Shown: positions 32,093 to 42,702 of the stretch, in pieces | How the letters are laid out: each line of letters opens with the position of its first letter | Position numbering within the stretch: the stretch's first letter is position 1 | NCBI GenBank assembly: GCA_963792175.1 | Contig: CAWBVG010000035.1 | Coordinates: 1-64,000 of the forward strand | Source of the DNA: CAWBVG01 sp963792175 | GTDB taxonomy: Bacteria > Acidobacteriota > Vicinamibacteria > Vicinamibacterales > CAVVIG01 | Direction of reading: 5' to 3' | Length of the DNA: 64,000 nt | Notes under the pieces: generated by a model | The model's input: only the letters and a program-made list of their open reading frames with translations | What the model was told of the DNA's origin: nothing | Databases searched by the model: none | Position numbers and translations under genes: made by a program

Positions 32093-32123
32093 ACCCGGCG
32101 GGGTTTCCCGCCGGGTCCTTTTT
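32093..32123 (+). terminator. Intrinsic terminator after PEP-CTERM gene 1
   Basis: A 10-bp perfect stem (acccggcggg / cccgccgggt) with loop gttt is followed by CCTTTTTC, 40 bp after the stop. This is a textbook Rho-independent terminator on the plus strand. Confidence 0.93.
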
Positions 32124-32266
32124 CGGGGCTGACGCCCCCGACGACTCCCCACGGTCCCCCGCCAGAGACGGTTGGCAGCGTCATCCCTTACCATAGACGC
32201 GTGAAGGCCGTAAGAGCCTTGTGTGCAGCGGCTTCGAGGCAAAGCCGATAAGCCAGCGAGAACTCC

Positions 32267-34826
32267 GTGATTCTGTTGCGTCTGATCTCCTGGCCGTACT
32301 TCCGCAAGCACGTCCTGCGGACGCGTCCTGACGACCGCGGGGATCGTGCTCGGCGTGGCGGTGTTCGTCGGCATGCACACCGCCAATCAGAGCGTGCTGT
32401 TCGCCTTTTCCCAGACGATCGACCGCATCGCCGGCAAGACCGACCTGCAAATCACCGCTGGCGAAAACGGCTTTCGGCGAAGAAATCCTCGAAAAGGTTC
32501 AGGCCGCTTCGTCTGTCGGCGTGGCCGTCCCGGTCATCGAAGCGGTCGGATCGACGTCGAGGGGCAGGGCAACCTGCTCGTCCTCGGCGTCGACATGACC
32601 GGCGACCGCAGCCTGCGCGAATACGACATGGAAGGCGGAGAGGACGCAGTTGTCGACGATCCGCTGATTTTCCTCGCGCAGCCCGATTCGCTGATCGTGT
32701 CGAAGGCGTTCGCCGACCGGAATCGCCTGGCAAGCGGCAGCCGCATGACGCTCGGCACGGCCGACGGCGAGAAGGCGTTCACGGTTCGCGGCATGATGAA
32801 GTCGTCGCATCTGGCCGACGCCTTCGGCGGCAACCTCGCCGTAATGGACATCTACGCGGCGCAGCGGATGTTCGGGCGCGGGCGCACCTTCGATCGCATC
32901 GATCTCGCGGTCAAGCCGGGCGGCACGATCGCAGACGTGCCAGCAGGAACTGGCCGCGCTGCTCGGACCGGCGTTCGACGTCCAGCCGCCGGCCAGCCGT
33001 GGCAGCCAGGCCGAGTCGATGCTCGCCGGCTACACGATGATGGTGAACATGTCCAGCGCCTTCGCGCTCTTCATCGGCATGTTCATCGTCTACAACTCGT
33101 TCGCGACCGCGGTGACGCAGCGCCGGTCGGAAATCGGCGTTCTGCGCGCCCTCGGCGCGACGCGCGGGCAGATTCGCTGGCTCTTTCTCGGCGAAAGCGC
33201 GTTGATGGGGCTGGTCGGGTCGGTCGTCGGATGCGCGTTCGGCGTCGTGATCGCGGGCGTCGTCGCGGCGCGATCAGCACGCTCGCTCGGCGACGTCTAC
33301 GGCGTCGCCCGGCAGGCGATAGATATCGCCACGCAGCCTGATCGTCCTCGGGTCCGCGATCGGCATCGGCGTCATGACCAGCCTGGTCGCCGGCATGATT
33401 CCCGCGCGGAGCGCCGCTCGGGTGGATCCGGTGCGACGCGCTGCAAAAAGGGCGGCTACCAGGAGTGTCCGCCTCGAGAAGGCCGACTGCGCGCGATCCT
33501 GGCCGCTGCGCTCGCGGCGTCCTGGCCGTGCGTCTGCTTGTGCCGGCACGCTCGCGGCCGATGTTTTACGGCGGTTACGGCTCGGCGATCGTCGCGGCGT
33601 TGCTCATCGGCCCGGTGGCGTCGCTACGGCTGGCGAAGGCGCTTCGTCCCGCCCTGCGGTGGCTGCGTCCGGTCGAAGGGGCGCTCGCGGCGGACAGTCT
33701 CATCCAGGCGCCGCGCCGCACGTCGGCGAGCGTCGCGGCGCTGATGCTGTCGCTCGCGCTGGTCCTGGCCTTCGCCGGCATGGCGCGGCGCCGCTATCGG
33801 CTCGATCGTCGACTGGCTGGACACCAGCCTCAACGCCGATCTCTTCGTGATGCCGTCGCAGCGGCTCGATCTGCGCACGACCAGGTTCCCCGCGACGATG
33901 GCTGCGGAGATCGCCGCGGTGCCCGGCGTCGGCCGCGTGCAGATGTTCCGCAACGGCCGAATCACATTCCGCAACAGGCCCGCGATGCTCGTCGCGATCG
34001 AGATGAACAGCGTCGCGGAGACCAATCGGCATGCGCCCGATCGCCGGAAACGCCGGCGAGATGTATCGAAAGGCGGCGGCAGGCGAGGGCCTCATCGTGT
34101 CGGACAGCCTGGCGCAGCTTCAGCGGCTGACGCGTGGGCGAGATGCTCGAGATCCCGGCGCCGCACGGCGTGATTCGGCTGCCGATCGTCGGCATCATCC
34201 TCGACTACACCGATCAGCAGGGATCGATCCTCATGGATCGGAGCCTGTTCATCAAATATTGGGGCGACGAGACGGTGAGCGATTTCCGTGTATTCGTCAC
34301 GCCGGGCGCGACCATCGCCATGTGCGCCAGCGCATCGTCGAGCGCTACGCCGGCCGGCGAACGATGTTCGTGCTGACGAACGAGGAAGCGCCGCAGGTAC
34401 ATCCTGAAGCTGACCAATCAATGGTTCGCGCTGATGAACGTCCAGATCGCGATCGCCGTCCTGGTGGCGATGCTGGGCATCGTCAACACGCTGACCGTGT
34501 CGATCACGGATCGCCGGCGCGAGCTCGGCGTGCTGCGGGCGGTGGGTGCGCTCCGCGGTCAGATCCGGCGTACTATCTGGATTGAGGCGTTGACCGTCGC
34601 GGTGCTCGGGCTGGCGCTCGGCTTCGCGTTCGGCGCGATCAATCTGTACTACATGCTTGAGATCGGTCGACGCGACATCGCCGGCCTGCGGCTCGGCTAT
34701 CGGTTTCCGGTGCAGACGGCCTGACGCTGGTGCCGATCATTCTTGCCGCGGCGTTCGTCGCGGCCATCTGGCCGGCGGAGTCGGCGCGTTCGCGGCTCGC
34801 TCGTCGAGGCGCTCGAATATGAATAG
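32267..34826 (+). CDS. FtsX/MacB-type ABC transporter permease, two FtsX domains (heavily frameshifted)
   Basis: A ~853-residue permease reconstructed from many frames. The GTG at 32267 starts ILLRLISWPYFRKHVLRT, then GVAVFVGMHTANQSVLFAFS (TM1), a periplasmic MacB-like core with GNLAVMDIYAAQRMFGRG, and the first FtsX domain (MVNMSSAFALFIGMFIVYNS; RRSEIGVLRALGATRGQIRW). After a second core the second FtsX domain follows (IAIAVLVAMLGIVNTLTVSI; RRRELGVLRAVGALRGQIRR) and the ending LVEALEYE at 34826. No ATPase gene is adjacent. The LolA-like gene downstream overlaps (ATG at 34819), suggesting lipoprotein or outer-membrane trafficking. Confidence 0.8.
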
Positions 34827-35630
34827 CGAACGATCGGACTGGCAGGGTCGCGGTCCGTCGCGCGGCCTGCGTGCTGCCATGGCGGTCATCGTGACGCTCC
34901 TGCTGGCACCGTCCTCGATGCGCGCGGCGGACGATGCCCGGGAGATCGTCGGTGAGGCGCAGCGGCGAAGCGACTCCAAGTCCCAGCGATACGAGGGCAT
35001 CCTCCAGACATTCGACGCCAACGGCAAGACCACCGAGAAGCGGTGGATTCAGATCGCATCGGCGCCCACGGCAAAAGCAAAGTGGTGATTCGTTTCACGT
35101 CGCCGGCCGAAGTCAAGGGCGTCGCGCTGCTGGTCGTGAATCACCCCGATCGAGCGTCGGATCAATGGATGTGGACGCCCGCGATCGAGCGGGATCGCCG
35201 CATCGCGCTGCAGGATCGCTCGACGCGCTTCTTCGGCACCGATTTCAGCTTCGAGGATCTCGAAGAGCGGGACGTCGATCAGGTACGACTACTCGCTGCT
35301 CGGCTCCGAAGCCGTGGACGACGCCGATTGCTGGAAGATTCAGTCGATCCCCAAGCAGGCCAAGTCGTCGCAGTACACGAAGTCGATCATCTGGATTCGC
35401 AAGGACAACTACGCGTTTGCAGGATCGAGTCGTATCGTCAAGGATCAGCTCGTGCGCAGACTGAACTACTCGCGGATCGCGAATATCCAGGGGATCTGGA
35501 CGGCGCAGGAGCTGATGATGGTCGATCTCGAAGCGCGGCAGCTTCACCCGTCTCGCGCTCGACAAGGTCGAATACAACCTGCCGTTCAAAGACGACGACT
35601 TCACGCTGGAGGCCATTCGCCGGCGCTGAA
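34819..35630 (+). CDS. LolA-like outer-membrane lipoprotein-sorting protein (frameshifted)
   Basis: A ~270-residue exported protein. A signal anchor (AAMAVIVTLLLAPSSMRA) is followed by SQRYEGILQTFDANGKTTEK. After shifts come VVIRFTSPAEVKGVALLVVN, WMWTPAIERDRRIALQDRST, FGTDFSFEDLEERD, SIIWIRKDNYAFA and the final VEYNLPFKDDDFTLEAIRRR. This sequence of motifs is that of the LolA-like family often found beside FtsX/MMPL permeases. Three shifts are needed. The ATG lies 5 nt before the stop of the permease, so the two are coupled. Confidence 0.82.
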
Positions 35631-35661
35631 GCTGTCGGTGGCTGCTCCTCAAGGCGACGTG

Positions 35662-38600
35662 TCATTGCCGCGCCGCCGTTGCCTGATCGGCCGGCAGCGA
35701 AGGCGCTTCGTTCGCCAGGAACGCCGTGAGATCGCGGGATGCGGTCGCGATTCGCGGGTCACGATTGATCTGGTAGCAATCACGTCTCGATCGTAGAAAC
35801 CCCTCGAGCCATGGCACTCGATCGCCGAATGCCTCGAGCACGGGCAAGCAGGCATCGTTTCTCGAGAGCCGCAGGGCGAGTTGGAGACGGACCACCAGTC
35901 GCCGTTCGTTGACGGCGAGGTTGGCAAACGGCTGCTCGAGGGCCGCGAAGGCTCGTAGCGTCAGCGCTGGAGTGGACGCTGCGCTGTCCGCGATCGTGAG
36001 CGCGCGCAATGCCGATCCGGTCGTGGTCCATGGGTTGATCCGAAAGTAGGCGAACGCTCTCTCTATAACATCCATGGCCGCTTCCGGGTTCGACTGGCGG
36101 AGATGCAGCCACGCGAGTCTCGTATCAGCTTCACCAGGTTGGAACACGCGCAGTTGCTCGATCAGCGGAATCGCGGACTCGTCACCGGAATCGGCTTTGA
36201 TATCGGCGACCAGCGCGAGCTCGTTCAGATCGCGAGGAGCACCGACTCCCGAGATCCCAGCTCATCCGAGCACCACTCATGTCACCTTGAAAATAGCTCC
36301 GCAACGCGCGCCGCCGCCGATCTTCGTTTGAAGGAACCGGCGTTGCAGGACTGCGCCGGCTGTGCCGCCTTGTTCGGCGTCGTAACTGACCCAGGCGGTC
36401 TCGACGGCGCTCCATTGAACGCGGTCGTCATCCTTCATCCGGGGCCGGGCCGCCCCTATTTGTTCCGCAAGGGATCGGATAGCCGTCGACAGGTTGATCT
36501 GATGGCCAACGGATCGTGCAAGCCCGAATTCGACCGAGTTGCGATCGTCGGTGTTGATCGCCGCTTTCGCGATTAGCGGCACTGCGCGTGCAGCGCGTCG
36601 CCTCCCACATAGTGGGCGAGCACGCCATGCACATCGAGCGCCCGCCACGTGCATTTCGGATCGCCGACCGATAGGGTTCTTCGGCGATTTGATCGCGAGG
36701 GGTCGAGACGTACGGGCTGCGCCGCGGCTGCGTTCCCAAAAGCACCAGGTCGCCACGATGGGTCTCCCACGTTTCGACCTCCGGGAACACCGTACTGCAT
36801 CGTCGCGTAGATCGTGCGCGAGCGTCCGCGCGTCGATTTCGTATGACTGTACCCATTGCGCGAAGACACCATCGCCCGTCAGTCGCTGGCTCGCCGCACG
36901 GTAGAACTCCTGTGTGAACAGACTTGCGATTCCTGCGCGGTATGGATTTGACGGTTCGGACGCGATGACGTCATAGCGCGCGCGCCCGGTCAGCAGTGAC
37001 CTCGCGAGCATCGCCGATGCGTGATCGACACCTTCGGGTTGTTCATGACGTCCTGATTCACGTCTGACACGCGCGGGCGACATTCAGGATCAAGGGCTCG
37101 AGCTCCACGACGTCGACTCGCTCGATGCGCGGAATCGCGGCGAACCAACCCGCCGAACTGCCGGTGCCAAGGCCCACAACGAGCGCGGTTCTCGGGTCGG
37201 GGTGTTTGAGCGCCCCGAGCAGACCAAGCATCACTTGAGTGCCGGCGTCGCCGCGGGCGCTGCCGTCGGACTTGCCATTGACGATGAAGGCATACCCGCT
37301 TGCGTCGGCGTCAATGCGACGCCGCTCTCGACGCCGTCGCCTTCCCAGACGACCACGTTCTTGAGGCTTGCCAGCCACGCGCGTAGGTTGTTCGGCGTCG
37401 AGAATCGCTGCCGCAGGCGCTCGCCGTGCGCCGATCCCGCTGTGCCGCCAGGCGGGAGTCGGTCCCTCCGCGAGAGCAACGCGACGATCGTGAGAGCGCC
37501 ATCGCGCGTGGGTCAACGCCGAGTCGCCATTTGCGCGCGGGACGATCCGCCCGCGCGGCGGCCGCCAGACCAAGCACCAGGACCACCCGCCGACGAATCG
37601 CCATGCGCCTGGCGCGGTCAGCCACGGCAGCAACCCAAAGCCGCCGGCCAGTGATCCGCCAATGGCGCCAACCGTGTTGGCCGCACAGGCCAGTCCGACT
37701 TCGCGCCCCAGGCGTGCACGTCCCCGACCGAACAACGCGATCAGCAACGGAAACTGAAATCCCGCGACCAGGGCCGGCGGCAGCACGACGAGGCCGTGAC
37801 GACTGTCCAGCCGGCCATATTCGCGGCAAATCCGGCGGTCAGCGATGGCTGAAGCCTCAGGGTCAGCAGCGCAATGCGATCGCCCATCGCAAACGTTCCG
37901 GCGACGCAATGGCTTCCAGCAGACAGGACGTCGCGAACGACGACAACGTTGCCTGACGGTCGGCCGCCACGAACGCGTATACCAGGCCGCCGAGACCGAT
38001 ACCAAGGAGCGCGACGGCGAGCACGAGCCCGAACGTAAAGACCGAACCGCCCAGCAGCGGCGCGAGCAGGCGATACCAGACGAGCTCCATGAGAAAGAAT
38101 GCGAATCCCACGGTGCCTGACGCGAGCAGCAGAAAGCGTATCGGGGCGACGCGTCGCGGCCGATGCGGTGGTCCGCCGGCGAGCGGCGAGCCAGCGTCGG
38201 CGCGTCGGCGGCTCAGAGGGCGCGCGCTTCGTGAGACAGGTCGTCTCGCCGAACGATCAGACAGGCCGCGACGATGCGCGAGCGCAGGTTGATGGCTGCG
38301 GCGAGCCACAACGTGCCGCGAGTGCCGAGCGTTTCGAGCAGGAAGAAGGTCGAAATCAGCGTGCCGGCGACCGCACCAAGCGTGTTCAAGGCGTACAGCG
38401 CGGCGACCGCCTGGCCGCGGTGATCGCCGCCCTTGCGTCGCAGCGCGGGCGGCGGCCGGCAACGTGCCTCCCATCGCGAATGTGGGCACGGCGAGGACGA
38501 GCAGAGCACAGGGCCAGTCGCATCGCCGGTCGCCACGACAGTGCCGAGAGTCGTCGATCCGCCGCTGGCAGATGTATATCGACGCGTCCAGCGCGAGGAG

Positions 38601-38876
38601 GAACGGACTGATGCGCCGCCGCCACGGCGATGATCGGCCTCGAGCGTTGCGTAAAAGCGGAGAGGGTGACGCTGCCTGTCGGCGCGCGATCCCAGAATCA
38701 GGCCGCCAATACCGAGGCCAGCCGTGAAGATCGCCAGCACCGCGGCCGAGGCGGCGGTCGACGCGCCGAAAATCGAGTCTGAATTCGCGAAGCCAGCAGA
38801 TCTGGTAGACGAGCGCGCAAAAGCCGGAGCCGAACAGGAGGCCGGCGACGCGCCAGGTTCGTGTGAGCCTAACCAA
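35662..38876 (-). CDS. Membrane-fused spermidine-synthase-like protein with C-terminal helical repeats (heavily frameshifted)
   Basis: About 1,070 codons. The TTG at 38876 starts VRLTRTWRVAGLLFGSGFCA and a polytopic N-terminal half follows: FAMGGTLPAAARA, FLLLASGTVGFAFFLMELVW, LVLPPALVAGFQFPLLIALF, and CAANTVGAIGGSLAGGFGLL. Next is a spermidine-synthase-type methyltransferase-fold domain, DPRTALVVGLGTGSSAGWFA, VDVVELEPLILNVA and YDVIASEPSNPYRAGIASLF. The ~160-residue C-terminus is TPR-like. Bacterial fused MFS/spermidine-synthase proteins are common near exosortase genes; whether they make polyamines is unproven. The start overlaps the TPR lipoprotein 2 stop by 8 bp. At least six indels. Confidence 0.75.
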
Positions 38877-41157
38877 TCGTCGCCAGCGCCTTCTTCGCCT
38901 CCTCCGCTCCTTCGAAGTCGGGTTTCAGCGCGAAGGCCTTCTTCAGCGACTCCCGGGCCTTCTGCCAGTCGCCCGTCTGCACGTACGCCATGCCCAGGTG
39001 GAAATGGTGCGAGGGGTCGTTGGGAGCTTTCTGGACGCTCGACTCCAGGTGCGGGACCGCCTGCGTCACCATCTTCTTCTGGTAGTAAATCCAGCCGAGC
39101 GTGTCGTTGACGTTCGGCTCGTCGGGCAGCTGCTGCTGCGCGGTCTGCGCGAGCTGGAGCGCCTCGTCGAGCTTTCGGTTGCTCGCGACGTAAATCCAGG
39201 CGAGGTTGTTGGCGGCGACGGCCGCATGACTGTCGATGGCCAGGACGTCCACGTACTGTTTCTCGGCCTCGGGAACCCGCTTCTGCGACTCGAGCAGCAT
39301 CCCGATCATCGTCGCCGCGCCAACTGACTTCGGGTTGCGCGTCAGGACGTCGCTGGAACGACGTCTTCGCTTCTTCCAGCCGGTTCTGGCGCGCGTAGAG
39401 GGAGCCGAGCAGGCTGTAGGCCTGAAGCCGATCCGGATCGATCTCGATCGCCTTGCGCAGCAGCGTCTCGACGCGATCGTAGTTCCCCGTCGCGGCATGG
39501 GCCCGCGCCGCGAGAATGAGGAGTCCCACGGTGGGCTGCGCTTCTTTGAGGCGGTCCTCGATCCGCGCCACGGCTTCCTTGGCGTGACCGGTCGAGAGGT
39601 CGATTTGCACCAGCCCCGCCAGCACCTCGAGATCGCCAGGCGACGCTTTGAGGGCCCGCGCATACGACGCGCGCGCCGCGTCAGGCTGCTTGGAGGCGAG
39701 CTGAACCATCGCGCTCAGCTTCTCGACACCGACGGTGTTCGGGAATCGCTTCTGCAGAGTCGTCCAGCTCCTGCTTCGCGCGAGTCATGTCGCCGCTCAT
39801 GATCTCGCGCGGATCAACAGACTCTGCGCCTCGGGCAGTCCGGGTTGAATCGGCCAGCGCCTGCTGCGCGTAGGTGATGGCTTTCGACGCGTCGCCGCGT
39901 CGGAGATAGATCCGCGCCAGCGCCACATCGGCGGCGAGCGGGCGCGCCTGCAGCTTCAGCACCTGCTCGTAGGCGCGGATCGCCAGGTCGTCGCGGTCGC
40001 TGGCGGTTTCGATCTGGCCGGTCAAGAGATGCGCCTGGACGGCGCTCGACGAGCTCGGGTTCGTTGGCGATGACCGCCGCCGCCGCCTGACGCGCTTCTG
40101 CGCGTTTGCCATCGGCCATGTACAGCCGCGCGCTCAAGCAGCAGGGCGGTCGATGTCCTTCGGATGTTTCTGGAGGAGCTCCCGAAGCCGCTCCTGCGCC
40201 TGTGCTCGATGACCTTCGCGCGGCGTCGAGCGCGGCGAGCCGGACGCTGGCCGTCGCATACGACTGCGTCCTTCGCGGCGAGTTCGTGCAGAAGCTTGCG
40301 CGCCTCGTCCGGGCGCTTGGCGAGCGAGTAGTAGTCGGCCAGCGCGAGCTGGCCGCCGCCGTGATTTGGCCAACTGGCGACGGTCGCAGAAGAACGGCTC
40401 GGCGTCCGGCACTCGGCCGTTCGCCAGGTAGTAAGAGACCCGAGCGCGCGATTGACGATCAGGCTGTCCTGGTCGATCTCCAGCGCCGCGCTTGAGAGTG
40501 TCGACTCGGCTTCGGGCTTGTTGCCGGCCGACGGCAGTAGAAGTTCGCCAGCGCGAGAGCGCGCGTCGAGCGACTGCGGCGCCGCGTCGACGGCTTTCTT
40601 GAACGTCTCTTCCGCCTCCGCCTCGTTTGCCCTGGGCGAACTGGACCGATGCCGAGGTTGGCTATAGGCGACGTTCTGCGACGGGATCCAGCGCGATCGC
40701 ATCCTGGTACTCCGCTGATGGCGGCGTCGAAGTCCTTCAGGCCGGCCAGCGCGTTGCCCCGCATCAGCTGCGCGTCGACGTTCTTGCTGTCGATGGCGAG
40801 CACGCGGTCCGCATGGGTCTTCGCGTCCTCGAACTGGCGCGCGAGCAGCAGCATCTTGCCCGCCTTCACGTGGGCATCGACGCTGTTCGGCAGCAGGTCG
40901 GCCGCGCGCACGTACTCGCGAAGCGCGCCGCGGAGGTCGTTGGTGGCGATGTAGGCATCGCCAAGCTTCAACCGCACTTCTCCGAGCTTCGGGTCCGCCT
41001 GCAGCGCGCCGCGATACTCGATGATGGCTTCCTGGTACTTCTTCGCCTCGAAAAAGTCATCCCCGCGGCGAGCGTGATCGGTGGCCTTCGCGCCTTTGCA
41101 GGCGGCGGCGGCGACGGCGGAGGCGACGACGAGGCTGACGAGATGGCGGTGCAACAT
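38869..41157 (-). CDS. PrsT-like TPR lipoprotein 2 (frameshifted)
   Basis: About 763 codons. The ATG at 41157 starts a lipoprotein signal (LVSLVVASAVAAAACKGA; Cys at ~20), then TPR repeats such as YQEAIIEYRGALQADPKLGE and VRLKLGDAYIATNDLRGALR. The 39.7-40.7 kb part is scattered over all three frames; the last ~260 residues are clean and end AEEAKKALATIG. Sequence blocks match TPR lipoprotein 1 and 3 (NNLAW...DTLGWIYY). It follows EpsI by 8 bp in the exosortase operon, so it is probably co-expressed with the sorting enzyme. Confidence 0.82.
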
Positions 41158-41165
41158 GTGGACTC

Positions 41166-41820
41166 TCACGACGGCAAGTACTGTGGCAACAGGGGAAACA
41201 TCGATTTGACGAAGTCGCTGGCCTGCCGCTCGGCGCGCATCTCGCCATCGTCCGCATTCGGATCGATCGGCACGATGACGCGGACCAGCGCGGCGTCCGT
41301 TCGGTTCAGCCGCACCGCATCGCGAACCAGATAGAGCTTGCTCCAGTACTCGCTGGCCACGGTCCGGCCGTGGCTTTGATACCAGTACAGGACGAGCTGC
41401 CGATTGAGTCCCTTCTGAATCACGTAACGGTTGGCATCGACCGCCGACGGCGCCCTCGGCCGTGCTGACCGGAATCGTCAGGAACGACTTCGACAGCGGT
41501 TCCCAGCCCGCGCCCGGCAGACAGTTCATCGGCGAATGAATCGAGTCGCCCTGGCGCTGGCTGCCGTAGTAGCCGACGTAGAGTCCCAGCTGCGCGCGAT
41601 CGGGCGAGATGTAGACGCGATTCAGATAGTCGTCCACGCCGAGGACCGCCAGGATCTTCGCGTCCATCGGCGGCAGCTCCTGGCCTTTCCAGCTCTGAAT
41701 CTGGTCGGGGAAGCGGTTGAACGTCGAGCGGACCGGCGCCGGCTCTGGACGACTCTGTCTCGCCACCATGCCGGCCGCGGCCAGAAAGATCACGAAGAGC
41801 GCGATCGATCGATTCAGCAT
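41166..41820 (-). CDS. epsI: EpsI-like exosortase-associated protein (one frameshift)
   Basis: About 217 residues. A signal/anchor MLNRSIALFVIFLAAAGMVA is followed by NRFPDQIQSWKGQELPPMDA, then LNRVYISPDRAQLGLYVGYY, QGDSIHSPMNCLPGAGW (conserved HSP..CLPGxGW of EpsI) and, after one shift near 41445, LVLYWYQSHGRTVASEY. EpsI (DUF3485) is encoded beside or fused to exosortase EpsH in many PEP-CTERM genomes and is needed for polysaccharide or sorting functions. Spacing to the exosortase is 9 bp and to TPR lipoprotein 2 is 8 bp. Confidence 0.9.
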
Positions 41821-41829
41821 GCCTGTTCC

Positions 41830-42691
41830 TTATACCGCCGCGGGCGACAGCGTCGTCTCGGACGCCGGCGCGAGGCGGACGATCGCGCGTTGGACCGCGA
41901 GCATCAGCATGAACGCGGACACGAACACCAGCCAGCCCGAAAACTCGTGGAAGAACCCTTCGGCCGCCGCAGCGCCAAAGCGGTGAGCGGCGATGCCCGT
42001 GCCGGCGACGCGAAATCCGTTGGTGACGATGGCCACCGGAATGGCGGACAGCGTGAGCAGCGTGCGAACCCAGCCGCGCGGATCCGAGAAGTAGCCGAAG
42101 ACAATCGCCAGCGTCAACAGCGACACCAGCGATCGAATGCCGCTGCACGCTTCCGCGACCTCGAGCGTCGTGTTGGCGAGAATCAGGACGTTGCCTTCGC
42201 GCAGGACCGGAACGTTGGCGAGGCCCATCGCGGACTCGCCGAACTGCGACGCCAGCAGCTGCAGCGGAAAGGCGATTTGGTTGAACAGGATCGCCGGAAT
42301 CGGAATCATCAGCAGCAGGAAGGCGACGGGGAACGCCAGCGCGCGGAGATGAGCCCAGCCGAACAGGAACAGGATCACGCCGACGACCGTGCCCGAGGAT
42401 CGAAATGCGCGTGAGGAACAGCTCGGAGCCGAGGATGCCGGCGATGAGCACGACCACGCTGCCGAGCACGAAGACGAGCCCCAACGCGCTCGGCGTCACC
42501 GGAATCTTGCGGAGCTTCTCGCGACGCTCCCAGACGAAGTACAGCGCGAGCGGCACGATGAGGAAGCCGTGGGAGTAGTTGTCGTCGTTGTACCAGTCCA
42601 TCACGAGCTTGACGATGACCTGCCGATAGAGCAGAGCGAAGCCGGCGAGGACGAGCGCGGCGGCAATCCAGGGGCGTTTCGATGATGGCAT
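41830..42691 (-). CDS. xrt: Exosortase (EpsH/XrtA-like cysteine transpeptidase; one frameshift)
   Basis: About 287 residues, eight hydrophobic helices. The N-terminus includes YNDDNYSHGFLIVPLALYFV, the family's conserved (N/S)xxYxHG region. After one shift near 42385 the core continues. Catalytic residues are visible: Cys in VAEACSGIRSLVSLL, Arg in IVTNGFRVAGTGI and His in FFHEFSGWLVF. Exosortases cleave C-terminal PEP-CTERM signals in the inner membrane; the substrates here include 31136-32053 and 45144-46105. The gene is preceded by TPR lipoprotein 3 (11-bp gap) and followed by EpsI. I do not assign a numbered exosortase subtype. Confidence 0.92.
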
Positions 42692-42702
42692 GATGGTGTT
42701 CG

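Noticed and set aside
32267..34826. A complete MacAB-type drug exporter
   Set aside because: The permease has two FtsX domains but no ATP-binding subunit or MacA-like adaptor adjacent. The LolA-like neighbour points to envelope trafficking instead.
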